Shown in pieces: positions 38,361 through 49,201 of a stretch of DNA of 64,000 nucleotides. Source of the stretch: Ideonella oryzae (GTDB taxonomy: Bacteria > Pseudomonadota > Gammaproteobacteria > Burkholderiales > Burkholderiaceae_C); contig NZ_JAMXMC010000007.1 in assembly GCF_024055665.1 (NCBI RefSeq), positions 1-64,000 on the forward strand, in the 5' to 3' direction. Below the pieces are notes generated by a model. The model was given only the letters and a program-made list of their open reading frames with translations. It made no database searches and was not told where the DNA came from. Every line of letters starts with the position of its first letter. Within the stretch, counting starts at the first letter, position 1. Both the position numbers and the translations under genes were made by a program.

Positions 38361-38717
38361 TCAGTCCTGCGGGAAGAGCCGCTCCATCGCGATGTCGATC
38401 ACCACGCCGCACAGGCTGTAGAGCAGCGAGCCCACCAAGGCCGCGCCGAAGCCGGAGACACGGAAGCCGTCCAGCAGACCCGCGGCCCAGTAGAACATCA
38501 GCGCGTTGATCACGAAGAGGAACAGCCCCAGCGTGATCAGCGTGACCGGCAGGGTGAGCAGCACCAGCAGCGGCCGCACCAGGGTGTTGAACAGACCCAG
38601 CACCAGTGCCGCGATCATCGCGCTGCCGAAACTGGCCACCACGACCCCGCTGTAAAGGTTGGCCACCAGGCCCAGTGCCGCCGCCAGCAGCACCCAGCGA
38701 ACGAGGAGTTTGATCAA
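38361..38717 (-). CDS. Phage holin family 4 / YvlD-type membrane protein
   Basis: The 118-residue protein is nearly all hydrophobic with four transmembrane helices and the family patches LGLFNTLVRPLL and ITLGLFLFVINALMFYW. Despite the Pfam name, such proteins are chromosomal and widespread, and their function is unknown. The start is TTG at 38717, decided by a strong AAGGAGG six bases upstream. No other phage gene is near. Confidence 0.85.
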   Translation of the reverse strand: MIKLLVRWVLLAAALGLVANLYSGVVVASFGSAMIAALVLGLFNTLVRPLLVLLTLPVTLITLGLFLFVINALMFYWAAGLLDGFRVSGFGAALVGSLLYSLCGVVIDIAMERLFPQD

Positions 38718-38976
38718 GCTCGGCCTCCTTGAAAGGGATGCGTTGATTGTGCCGTGCAGACCCCGTGGACCGCGAATGCGGCACTCCTGCGTTGCTGGGC
38801 GACAAAAAAACCCGATTTCAGAGGGAGCGCGGGGGGTTTTACGAGGGAAAACGGCTTCTCAGCCCTCTGTGCAGGCATTACCATTGGCTCCGCTGCGGAT
38901 ATGCAGAGAAGCGAGAGTTCATGCAGCTTTCGCCCGCGCCCGGCACATCAACATTTCTTTGATGGAGAGAATCCAA

Positions 38977-39384
38977 ATGGCAACTGCGAAGAAGGCGGCT
39001 CCGGCCAAGAAGGAGGCGCCGGCCAAGAAGGCTGCAGCCCCCGCGAAGAAGGCGGCCGCCCCGGCCAAGAAGGCTGCGGCTCCGGCTGCGAAGAAGGCTG
39101 CGCCCGCCAAGAAGGCGGCCGCTCCGGCCAAGAAGCGCACCCCCAACGCCGCCTTCATGAAGGAGATGACCCCCAGCCCCTTGCTGGCCGCCATCATCGG
39201 TGACAAGGCTCTGCCGCGTACCGAGGTGACCAAGCAGGTCTGGGCCTACATCAAGAAGCATGGTCTGCAGGACGCTGCGCAAAAGACCATGATCAACGCC
39301 GATGCCAAGCTGAAGGAAATCTTCAAGAAGGCCCAGGTGTCGATGTTCGAGATGACCAAGCTGATCAACAGCCACCTGAAGTGA
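38977..39384 (+). CDS. Histone H1-like Lys/Ala-repeat protein fused to a SWIB/MDM2 domain
   Basis: The 135-residue protein has two parts. Residues 2-55 are near-perfect repeats of a KKAAAPA unit, like the tails of histone H1, bacterial AlgP and Bordetella BpH1, which bind DNA by charge. Residues ~56-135 form a SWIB/MDM2 domain (SPLLAAIIGDKALPRTEVTK, VWAYIKKHGLQD, LKEIFKKAQVSMFEMTKLI). SWIB domains occur in eukaryotic chromatin remodelling complexes and in chlamydial and some proteobacterial proteins. It is probably an abundant nucleoid protein. GGAGA precedes the ATG and a strong terminator follows, so it is monocistronic. Confidence 0.9.
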   Translation: MATAKKAAPAKKEAPAKKAAAPAKKAAAPAKKAAAPAAKKAAPAKKAAAPAKKRTPNAAFMKEMTPSPLLAAIIGDKALPRTEVTKQVWAYIKKHGLQDAAQKTMINADAKLKEIFKKAQVSMFEMTKLINSHLK

Positions 39385-39420
39385 TGCGGGCGGGCCCAGT
39401 GCCCGCCAGCCCACTCGAGA

Positions 39421-39444
39421 AGCCGGCCCCGTGCCGGCTTTTTT
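39421..39444 (+). terminator. Rho-independent terminator after the SWIB gene
   Basis: AGCCGGC (39421-39427) and GCCGGCT (39433-39439) pair around CCCGT and run into TTTTTT. It lies 36 bp after the stop. Confidence 0.9.
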
Positions 39445-39466
39445 CATGTCCGAGGCGGACGCGGGT

Positions 39467-40324
39467 TCAGGATGGCAGGCCGGCCAGGACCTCGGCGCAC
39501 CAGGCCTGCGTTGACGGCTCATCGATCTGCGACAGCAGCGCCTGCATGGCCTGGCGATGGGCCAGCTGCTCGGCCGGCCGCCCGGCGCTGCGCGCGGCAT
39601 GCACCGCGCACTCGTGCGCGAAGAAGCGCTCCATCGCATCGGCTCCCTGGCTGGCACAGGCGTCCAGGCAGGCCTGTGCATGGCGCAGCGCCGGTTCACC
39701 CTGCCCGGCCGCCGCATGGCACAAGGCCAGTTGGTAGTCCGCCCGCTCCACCTCCAGCCAGCCGCCGGCGGCTTGCCAGGCCCGCCGTGCCAACTGGGCC
39801 AGGGCGATCATTGCAGCGTCGCCTTGCGCGTCACCCCGGGGGCCCAGACGCAGCGCCTGGGCCGTGTTGTTGCAGTTGGCCGCGAAGGCGCGGCGTGCGG
39901 CGGGCACGGGGTGGTCGCAGGCCTGCGCCTCCCGAGCGGTCAGCAGCGCCAGCACCTCGCTGGCCCGGCCGACACGGCAGCGGGCCTGCAGCACATCGCC
40001 CAGCAGCGACCAGGCGACCTCGTCGGCCAGGGCCAGGGCCGGCGTCCGCTCCTGCCAGGTGGCCAGGGCCCAGCCGGCTCGCGCCCGCGCTTGCTGCAAC
40101 CCGGCGTGATCGGGCAGGGCATGGATGAAGGCCTGCAGCCGATCGCCGTCGGCCAGGTGGGCCAGCATCACATGCCGGGCCAGGCGCACCAGCTCCGCCC
40201 CATCGGCACCGTCAGGCAGGCGCGGGGCCCGAGCCTGCAAGGCATCGGCCAGGGCTGCGGGGTCCTGGTCATGGCTGTCCCAGGCCTGTGCCAGCCAGGC
40301 GGTGAGCGTGTCGTCGTCGTGCAT
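39467..40324 (-). CDS. TPR-like protein of unknown function
   Basis: The 285-residue protein is rich in Ala, Leu, Gln and Arg and reads as consecutive helix pairs (for example ADYQLALCHAAAGQGEPALR), as in tetratricopeptide repeats. There is no signal peptide or membrane segment, so it is cytoplasmic. It lies 42 bp after the uvrA stop on the same strand and may share its transcript. No specific family is recognised. Confidence 0.6.
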   Translation of the reverse strand: MHDDDTLTAWLAQAWDSHDQDPAALADALQARAPRLPDGADGAELVRLARHVMLAHLADGDRLQAFIHALPDHAGLQQARARAGWALATWQERTPALALADEVAWSLLGDVLQARCRVGRASEVLALLTAREAQACDHPVPAARRAFAANCNNTAQALRLGPRGDAQGDAAMIALAQLARRAWQAAGGWLEVERADYQLALCHAAAGQGEPALRHAQACLDACASQGADAMERFFAHECAVHAARSAGRPAEQLAHRQAMQALLSQIDEPSTQAWCAEVLAGLPS

Positions 40325-40366
40325 CGGGGCGCCTCATGGGTCTGCGGGCCCTGATGATCGACGGAC

Positions 40367-43309
<2,943 letters not shown>

Positions 43310-43424
43310 GGGCGGTCCTGCAGGCAACCCGCCATGATAACCAGCCCGGCCCGCTGGAGCGAAGCGCACGGACTGTGGCCGTGATGCCGCATGGGCCGGC
43401 AGGCCGGCCGCCCCCCGTGTGAGC

Positions 43425-43437
43425 ATTTGTTGCAAAT
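43425..43437. repeat. Inverted repeat ATTTG-N3-CAAAT upstream of uvrA
   Basis: A short perfect inverted repeat, 5+5 bp with a TTG centre, lies 115 bp upstream of uvrA in the divergent region. It may be an operator; the function is unknown. Confidence 0.25.
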
Positions 43438-43468
43438 CCAGGTTTCCCTGTGTCATCCTTTCTGGGAC

Positions 43469-43484
43469 CTGTCGCGTTAGACAG
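43469..43484. promoter_or_regulatory. LexA-box-like palindrome between uvrA and the small protein gene
   Basis: CTGT-N8-ACAG matches the LexA half-site consensus perfectly, but the centre (CGCGTTAG) is not AT-rich and the site is 160 bp from the uvrA start. uvrA is SOS-controlled in many bacteria, which gives the match some weight. Confidence 0.4.
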
Positions 43485-43548
43485 ATCGACCGGGCCCCGA
43501 ACGTACCCCAATGAGAGGCTTGGCACACGACAACCCACCCTGACCGCC

Positions 43549-43710
43549 ATGCAGAAATCCGCCCAGCCCCCCAAATCTCCGTCCCGCCAGACCCGCGACA
43601 GCTTCGAACCCCTGGCCGACAAGGCCCACAAGTCGGAGCCCTTCTGGATGGCCGCGCTGGGCAACCCCCGCAGCCACGCCCGCCTGCAAAAGGCCGATCA
43701 GAAGCGCTGA
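43549..43710 (+). CDS. Small basic protein of unknown function
   Basis: The 53-residue protein is rich in Lys, Arg, Ser and Pro, with no membrane segment and no recognised motif. A short ordered-looking part ([20 protein letters not shown]) is flanked by charged tails. It stands 51 bp before the Crp/Fnr regulator gene on the same strand. Coding status rests on composition and position only. Confidence 0.45.
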   Translation: MQKSAQPPKSPSRQTRDSFEPLADKAHKSEPFWMAALGNPRSHARLQKADQKR

Positions 43711-43761
43711 TCCCCGCCTCCCGCGCATGAAAGCCCAGGCGCGCGGGGCATACTCGGGGCC

Positions 43762-44508
43762 ATGAGCGCGCCCGAAGTCATCCCTCTCCAACCGGCGTTC
43801 TACAACCCTCAGGCCCGCCTGTGCGCGGAATGCCGGGTGCGCCGGTTCGCCCTGTTCGGCGCCCTGGACGAGGCTGCGCTGGAGCACATCCATGGCCAGA
43901 TCGCCGAGATCCGGCTGGCTCCGGGCGCGTCGCTCTACCGCATGCAGCAGGCCGGCCAAGCCGCCTACACCGTGCGTTCGGGCGTGGTGCGGCTGGAACG
44001 CACCAACGAGCGTGGCGAGCGCCGCATCCTGCGCCTGGCCGGGCGCAGCGACACCGTGGGCATGGAAGCCATGCTCGGCCAGAGCTACGCCGCCGACGCG
44101 GTGGCCTGCACCGAGGTGGTGGTCTGCCGCCTGCCGCGCCACCTGCTGGACGAACTGACCCAGGATCAGCCCGGCCTGCTGCGCGACATGATGAAGCGCT
44201 GGCAGCGCGCCCTGGACGATGCCGACGAATGGCTGACCGAGCTGTGCACCGGCCCGGCCCGGCGCCGGGTGCTGCGCCTCCTGCTCAAGCTCAGCGAATT
44301 CGCCGAGCACGACGAGGAACCCGTCTGGCTGCCGGCCCGCCAGGAAATGAGCGCCATGCTGGACATGACGGTGGAAACCGCCAGCCGGCTGATCTCCCAA
44401 CTCAAGCGCGAGAACGTGCTGACCGCCCACGGCCAGCGCAGCGCCACCCTGCACATGGACGCCCTGCTGCGGGCCCTGCGCGACGAGAACCTGGACGCCG
44501 GCGCCTGA
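43762..44508 (+). CDS. Crp/Fnr-family transcriptional regulator
   Basis: The 248-residue regulator has an N-terminal cyclic-nucleotide-binding fold (~30-145), a dimerisation helix and a C-terminal winged helix-turn-helix whose recognition helix ([14 protein letters not shown]) keeps the Glu-x-x-Ser-Arg pattern that reads TTGAT-N4-ATCAA half-sites. Cysteines at 21, 24, 116 and 122 recall FNR, but the third N-terminal FNR cysteine (position ~29) is absent, so a 4Fe-4S cluster with the classic ligands is not assured. An FNR-type box at 48256 in front of the neighbouring metabolic genes suggests that it controls the cluster. Confidence 0.88.
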   Translation: MSAPEVIPLQPAFYNPQARLCAECRVRRFALFGALDEAALEHIHGQIAEIRLAPGASLYRMQQAGQAAYTVRSGVVRLERTNERGERRILRLAGRSDTVGMEAMLGQSYAADAVACTEVVVCRLPRHLLDELTQDQPGLLRDMMKRWQRALDDADEWLTELCTGPARRRVLRLLLKLSEFAEHDEEPVWLPARQEMSAMLDMTVETASRLISQLKRENVLTAHGQRSATLHMDALLRALRDENLDAGA

Positions 44509-44540
44509 GCGCGCCGCCGCCCTGACCCAGCGCCCCGCCC

Positions 44541-46166
44541 TCAGCCGGCCCGCGCCCGCAGCACCGCCAGCCGGGCCAGCAGCTCGGCCGGGGCCTCGCG
44601 TTCGGTGCGGGCCGCGCCCATCAGCACCCAGCCGCGGTGGCCGTCCAGGGTCAGCAGCTCGCCCTCGTCCACCGCCACCTCGCCCGCCGGGGTGCTGAAA
44701 TGCAGCCGGCGCCGCGCCGGGTCGATCTGCAGCGCCGCGCAGCCCACCAGGCAAACCTTGCCCAGCTGGCGCGCCACCACCGCCGCGTGCGAGGTGCGCG
44801 CCCCGCGTTCGGTCAGCAGGCCCACCGACAACTCCAGCGCGGCGATGTCCGCGGTTTCGGCATCCTGCCGCACCAGCAGCACCGGCCGGCCCCGGGCCGC
44901 CAGGCGCCGCGCGGCCGCCTCGTCCAGCGCCACCTGGCCCACCGCCACGCCGTGGGCGGCGCTCATCGCCTCGGCCAGCGGGGCGCTGCCGTCGCCGCCC
45001 ACCACCCGCTCCACGCTCAGCGTGGCCGGGTCCAGCTCAGCGGTGCGGCGGCGGGCCTCGGCGGCGTCGATCACGCCCTCGTCGCACAGGTCCAGCGCGA
45101 TGCGGGCCTGGGCCTGCGGCGTGCGCTTGCCGTCGCGGGTCTGCAGCAGCCAGAGCTGGCCGTTCTCCACGGTGAACTCGAAGTCCTGCATGTCGCCCAG
45201 CGCCCGCTCGACCTGGCGGGTGGCGGCCAGCAACTGGTCCCACACCCGCGGCGCCACTGCCGCCAGCTGGGCATGGCCGTGGGCGCTGCGGCGGCCGGAC
45301 ACCACGTCCTCGCCCTGGGCGTTGAAGAGAAAGTCGACCCAGGGCTGGGGCTCACCGGTGCTGGGGTGGCGGGTGAAGCCCACGCCCGCACCGGAGGTGC
45401 CGCCGGCATTGCCGAAGACCATGCGCTGCACCGTCACTGCCGTGCCCAGGCTGTCGGGCAGGTCCTTGAGGCGGCGGTAGTCCCGGGCCTTGGGCGCCTG
45501 CCAGCTGGCCAGCACCGCGCCGATGGCGGCCTGCAGCTGGGCCTGCGGGTCCTGCGGGAAGGGCTGGCCGGCCGCGCGGCGCACGCTGATCAGATGGGCG
45601 CGGGTCAATGCCCGCAGCTCGGCAAAGTCCAGCTCGCGCTCGTCGCGCCCGCCGGCGGCGGCCTGCAGGTCGGCCTCGAAGACGGCCGCGGGCACCCCCA
45701 GCACCGTCTCGCCAAAGCCTGCCACCAGGCGGCGGTAGGCGTCCCACACCAGGCGCGGGTTGCCGGTCAGGCGCAGCAGGCCGGGCACGGTGGCGTCGCA
45801 CAGGCCGATGTTGAGCAGCGTCTCCATCATGCCGGGCATGGACACCGGCGCACCGGAGCGCACCGACAGCAGCAGGGGCCGCCGGTCGTCGCCGAAGCGC
45901 GCGCCGCTGGCCTGCTCCAGCGCGGCCAGTGCCGGCTGCCAGACGTCGGCGCCGGGCGGCTGCGGCGCCGCGCACCAGGCCGTGCCCAGCACGAAGGCCG
46001 GCGGCACGGGCAAGCCCAGCGCGGCCATGCGGGCCAGGTTGTGGGCCTTGTTGCCCAGCTGTTCGGGGCCGGGCAGCGGGGTGTCGGCCGAGGGTTGGCC
46101 GCAGCCGATGAGCCAGGGGGCGTGGGGATCGAAGTCGGACATGGGCGGTGAGGTGAGGTCAGGCAT
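44541..46166 (-). CDS. Stand-alone PPDK-like protein (PEP/pyruvate-binding plus phosphohistidine domains)
   Basis: The 541-residue protein matches the N-terminal half of pyruvate phosphate dikinase. It has the nucleotide-binding PPDK_N region (LGNKAHNLARMAALGLPVP, VSMPGMMETLLNIGL, FGNAGGTSGAGVGFTRHP) and then the mobile domain with the phosphohistidine (TSHAAVVARQLGK, His460). The C-terminal PEP/pyruvate TIM barrel (~350 residues) is missing, yet the frame ends cleanly with no fragment after it, so this looks like a natural short form. It may pass phosphate to another protein. ATG 46166 overlaps the partner's stop by 8 bp; ATG 46142 is an alternative. Confidence 0.8.
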   Translation of the reverse strand: MPDLTSPPMSDFDPHAPWLIGCGQPSADTPLPGPEQLGNKAHNLARMAALGLPVPPAFVLGTAWCAAPQPPGADVWQPALAALEQASGARFGDDRRPLLLSVRSGAPVSMPGMMETLLNIGLCDATVPGLLRLTGNPRLVWDAYRRLVAGFGETVLGVPAAVFEADLQAAAGGRDERELDFAELRALTRAHLISVRRAAGQPFPQDPQAQLQAAIGAVLASWQAPKARDYRRLKDLPDSLGTAVTVQRMVFGNAGGTSGAGVGFTRHPSTGEPQPWVDFLFNAQGEDVVSGRRSAHGHAQLAAVAPRVWDQLLAATRQVERALGDMQDFEFTVENGQLWLLQTRDGKRTPQAQARIALDLCDEGVIDAAEARRRTAELDPATLSVERVVGGDGSAPLAEAMSAAHGVAVGQVALDEAAARRLAARGRPVLLVRQDAETADIAALELSVGLLTERGARTSHAAVVARQLGKVCLVGCAALQIDPARRRLHFSTPAGEVAVDEGELLTLDGHRGWVLMGAARTEREAPAELLARLAVLRARAG

Positions 46167-48162
46167 TGCCCGGGTCCAGGCGTTGGAAGACGCGCTCGCG
46201 CAGGCCGTAGCCCAGCGACAGCAGGGCGTCGCTGGCCAGCTCCAGCGCGGCGGCCAGCTCATTGCCCAGGGTCAGGGCCACCGGGTCGGGGTCGCTGCGG
46301 GCCGCCTGGGCCAGGGCGCGGCGGGCGGTGCGCAGCAGCTCGTCGGCATGGCGCTCGGCCTGCAGCACCCGCCAGGAGGCGCCCAGGAACTCGTCGCGGT
46401 CGGCGGCGTCGCTGCGCTGACCCAGCGTGCTGGCCACGGCCAGGGCCTTGAGGTGGTCCTGCACCGCGCCCAGCACGCAGTCGGCCAGCGCCAGCAGGGT
46501 CTCGCGCACGGCAGCCGGGGCGCTGCCGGCCTGCTCGGCCCGCAGGCCCAGCACGAAGCAGGCCTCCTCCAGCGCGTCGGCCACGTCGTCGCTCTGTTCC
46601 AGCAGGCGCAGCAGCGGCTGCCACTGCGGGTAGCGCTCGGCCTGGCTGCGCGCACGCATCACCAGGTGATCGGCCTGGCGTTCCCAGGTCTTGGCGCGGG
46701 CGGCCAGGTGGGCGGCGGCGGCGGCGTCGCGGTCGTGACCGTGGGCCAGGGCGTCGCGCAGGCCCTGGGCCATGGCGTGGCACAGGCCAGCGTGTTCGGC
46801 CAGGTCCTCGAAGCCACCGTGGCGGCCCTGCAGGCGCTGGGCCAGCAGGGTGCGCACCTGGTCGGCCACCAGGGCCGGCGGCTGCGCCTGCACCCGGGCG
46901 CGGTCGGCCAGGGCCAGGGCCTCGACCAGGAAGGCCGCGGCGGCGTCCTCGCCCATCACCTCGTCCAGGCGGTCGCCCAGGCGGAAGGCGCTGGGCCCTT
47001 GGGCGGCCATGGCGTTCCAGATCAGGCGCTCGCCGCCCAGCGTGAGCCAGGCCAGGTGGCCCACGCGCTGACGCGCGGTGGCGTCCAGCACCGCCACCGC
47101 GGCGGCCTTGTCGACGAAGGGCAGCAGGCGCTTGCGGGCCCGGTTCCAGTCGATCAGGAAGACGATGCGCTCGCCGATGCCTTCGAGCATCTGCTGCAGC
47201 GCGGCCTCGTCGGCCGGCGCGAAGCGGGCGCTGCCCACGTGGTAGGCCTCACCGGCGTTCAGGCCGGGGGTCTGGCGGCTCTGGGTGGGGCCCCACTGCG
47301 CGCCCACCTCGGCCAGCAGGCGCTGGAAGAAGGTGAAACGCTGGCGGTGCAGGTCCGAGTAGGTCAGGCTGATGCTGGGCGCGACGGCACCGGTGTCCAC
47401 CTGCAGCACGATGACGTGGGCGTCGTTGGTGCCGATGTCGTTCTGGATCATCAGGCGCGCACCTTCGCGGGTGGCCGCGGTGTCCAGGCCCGGGTGCTCG
47501 CCCTTGAGTGCGCGGGTGCGTTCCAGCCCGCGCATGAAGGCCTCGATGCGCGGCCGGTCGCTGCCATCGGTGGCCAGGTCCCAGGCATGGGCGCCGGCCA
47601 CGTTGTCGCTGGCCAGGCGGGCGGCCAGGCGGTTGAGCGCCTTGTGCAGGTCCATCACCAGGCGGTGCAGGCTGTCGCCGGCCTCGGGCTGGCCGCTGGT
47701 CAGCGCGCGCAGCAGGGCCTCGTCCAGCAGGGAAGCGCCCGCCGCCAGGGCTTGCAGCCGGGCCTGCCAGCCGCCCACCCGCTCGGCCAGGGCCGGGTCG
47801 GCATCGGCCTGGGCCAGCAGCGGACGGGCCATCACGCCCAGGTCCTCGTGCAGCTGGCCCGCCAGCCGCGGCAGCTCGGGCAGACGCACCGCCTCGCCCT
47901 CCAGCGCGGCGGTGGCCGGCAGGTCGTGCAGCCACTCGGCCTCCTCGCGCACGCCAATGCCGGCGGCGGCGATCTCGCGGGCCAGGTCCAGCAGGGCCTG
48001 GTGGGGCGCGTGGGCATGGGCAGCCGCAGCCTGCAGCACGCTGAGGTAGAGCTTGAGCCGGTCGTTGGCGCACAACGCGGCCCGCAGACGGGCCGGCTGC
48101 AGCAGCGAGGACCAGCCTGGCGCCGAGGCGCCCAGCTGGTTGACGGCTTCGTCCTTGTTCAT
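46159..48162 (-). CDS. Large uncharacterised protein with C-terminal PhoU-like helices
   Basis: The 667-residue protein has no signal peptide or membrane span. Residues 1-250 and the last ~190 are long Ala/Leu-rich helices; the C-terminal part (RQADHLVMRARSQAERYP, LEQSDDVADALEEACFVL) resembles PhoU/DUF47 repeats with acidic metal-binding patches. The middle (~250-450; MIQNDIGTNDAHVIVLQVD, LTYSDLHRQRFTFFQRLL, IVFLIDWNRARKRLLPFVDK) looks like a separate alpha/beta domain that I do not recognise. GGGAG precedes the ATG. Its stop overlaps the PPDK-like gene, so the two are co-translated. It diverges from fabI across the FNR-type box. Confidence 0.7.
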   Translation of the reverse strand: MNKDEAVNQLGASAPGWSSLLQPARLRAALCANDRLKLYLSVLQAAAAHAHAPHQALLDLAREIAAAGIGVREEAEWLHDLPATAALEGEAVRLPELPRLAGQLHEDLGVMARPLLAQADADPALAERVGGWQARLQALAAGASLLDEALLRALTSGQPEAGDSLHRLVMDLHKALNRLAARLASDNVAGAHAWDLATDGSDRPRIEAFMRGLERTRALKGEHPGLDTAATREGARLMIQNDIGTNDAHVIVLQVDTGAVAPSISLTYSDLHRQRFTFFQRLLAEVGAQWGPTQSRQTPGLNAGEAYHVGSARFAPADEAALQQMLEGIGERIVFLIDWNRARKRLLPFVDKAAAVAVLDATARQRVGHLAWLTLGGERLIWNAMAAQGPSAFRLGDRLDEVMGEDAAAAFLVEALALADRARVQAQPPALVADQVRTLLAQRLQGRHGGFEDLAEHAGLCHAMAQGLRDALAHGHDRDAAAAAHLAARAKTWERQADHLVMRARSQAERYPQWQPLLRLLEQSDDVADALEEACFVLGLRAEQAGSAPAAVRETLLALADCVLGAVQDHLKALAVASTLGQRSDAADRDEFLGASWRVLQAERHADELLRTARRALAQAARSDPDPVALTLGNELAAALELASDALLSLGYGLRERVFQRLDPGNA

Positions 48163-48255
48163 CACAGACTCCCGGAATCGGTCGGGCGCAGTCTTGGTGC
48201 CTGCCGTGACGCGCCAGTGACAGCCCACGGCCCGCCCGGACATCGACCCTCTCGC

Positions 48256-48269
48256 TTGACCTGAATCAA
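48256..48269. promoter_or_regulatory. FNR/ANR-type box in the divergent region
   Basis: TTGAC-CTGA-ATCAA matches the FNR consensus TTGAT-N4-ATCAA except for one base. It lies between the starts of the PhoU-like gene (48162) and the enoyl-ACP reductase gene (48368), so it could control both directions. An Fnr-family regulator with a matching recognition helix is encoded 4 kb away at 43762. Confidence 0.7.
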
Positions 48270-48367
48270 TCAAGCCCCTGTTGCCGACAAAGCTGAGCAC
48301 TTCTTTCACAAAGCTTTTGCCGCACTGCAGCAAACTAGGGTCTGACCTGCCGCAAGGAGCGACCGTC

Positions 48368-49153
48368 ATGAGCGATCCCGTCCCGCCGATCCACCGCCCC
48401 CTGGACGGCCTGCGTGGCCTGGTGCTGGGCGTGGCCAATGAGCACAGCATCGCCTGGGGCTGCGCCCGGGTGCTGGCCGAGCGCGGTGCCCGCGTGGCCC
48501 TGACCTGCCTGAACGAGAAGGCCGTGCCCTACGTCGCCCCGTTGGCCGAACGCATCGGCGCGCCGCTGCTGCGCTGCAATGTGGAGGAGCCGGGCGAGCT
48601 GCAGGCCGCGGTGAACGCGGCGGCAGACGCGCTGGGTGGCCTGGACTTCGGCGTCCACTCGATCGCCTGGGCCCCCAAGGACGACCTGCACGGCCGGGTG
48701 GTGGACAGCACCGCCGAGGGCTTCAACCAGGCGGTGCGGGTGTCCTGCCATTCCTTTGCCGAGATGGCCCGGCTGATGGAGCCGCACTTGACCGCCGGCG
48801 GCGCCCTGGTGACCATGAGCTACATCGGCGCGGACGAGGCGGTGCCGCACTACGGCCTGATGGGGCCTGTGAAGGCGGCGCTGGAATCCCTGGTGCGCTA
48901 CATGGCGGTGGAGCTGGGCCCACAGAACGTGCGGGTGCATGCTGTCTCGCCCGGGCCGGTGCCCACCCGGGCGGCCTCGGGCCTGCTGGCCTTCGACGAG
49001 TTGATGACCCGCAGCGCCCTGACTGCGCCGCTGCGCCGGCTGGTGACGCTCGACGAGATCGGTCGCTGCGTGGCCTTTCTGGTGGGGCCGGACGCCAGCG
49101 GCATGACCGGCCAGACCCTGTATGTGGACGCCGGCGACCATGCGGTACGCTGA
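48368..49153 (+). CDS. fabI: Enoyl-[acyl-carrier-protein] reductase FabI family
   Basis: The 261-residue short-chain dehydrogenase-fold enzyme keeps the FabI features: GVANEHSIAWG cofactor loop, SIAWAPKDDL, SYIGADEAVPHY and the active-site YGLMGPVK with Tyr-x6-Lys. The reaction is NAD(P)H-dependent reduction of enoyl-ACP in fatty acid elongation. AGGAG precedes the ATG. It heads a run with pta, ackA, a patatin and a PHA synthase under an FNR-type box, so it is more likely a second, condition-specific reductase than the housekeeping FabI. Confidence 0.85.
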   Translation: MSDPVPPIHRPLDGLRGLVLGVANEHSIAWGCARVLAERGARVALTCLNEKAVPYVAPLAERIGAPLLRCNVEEPGELQAAVNAAADALGGLDFGVHSIAWAPKDDLHGRVVDSTAEGFNQAVRVSCHSFAEMARLMEPHLTAGGALVTMSYIGADEAVPHYGLMGPVKAALESLVRYMAVELGPQNVRVHAVSPGPVPTRAASGLLAFDELMTRSALTAPLRRLVTLDEIGRCVAFLVGPDASGMTGQTLYVDAGDHAVR

Positions 49154-49201
49154 GGCCGGCGCCGTTCCCCGTTCCTTCCCCTTTTCTGCACGGATGTGTC
49201 C

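Noticed and set aside
38361-38717. Prophage remnant suggested by a holin-family protein
   Set aside because: The family is a common chromosomal membrane protein, and no other phage gene is nearby.
38977-39140. Tandem GCCAAGAAGG-type DNA repeats as a repeat array
   Set aside because: The repeats are in frame and encode the Lys/Ala tail of the SWIB protein, so they are coding, not an independent array.
44541-46166. PPDK-like gene as a pseudogene truncated by a frameshift
   Set aside because: The frame ends cleanly, intergenic DNA follows, and no fragment of the missing TIM barrel is visible in any frame before the Crp/Fnr gene. A natural short form fits better.
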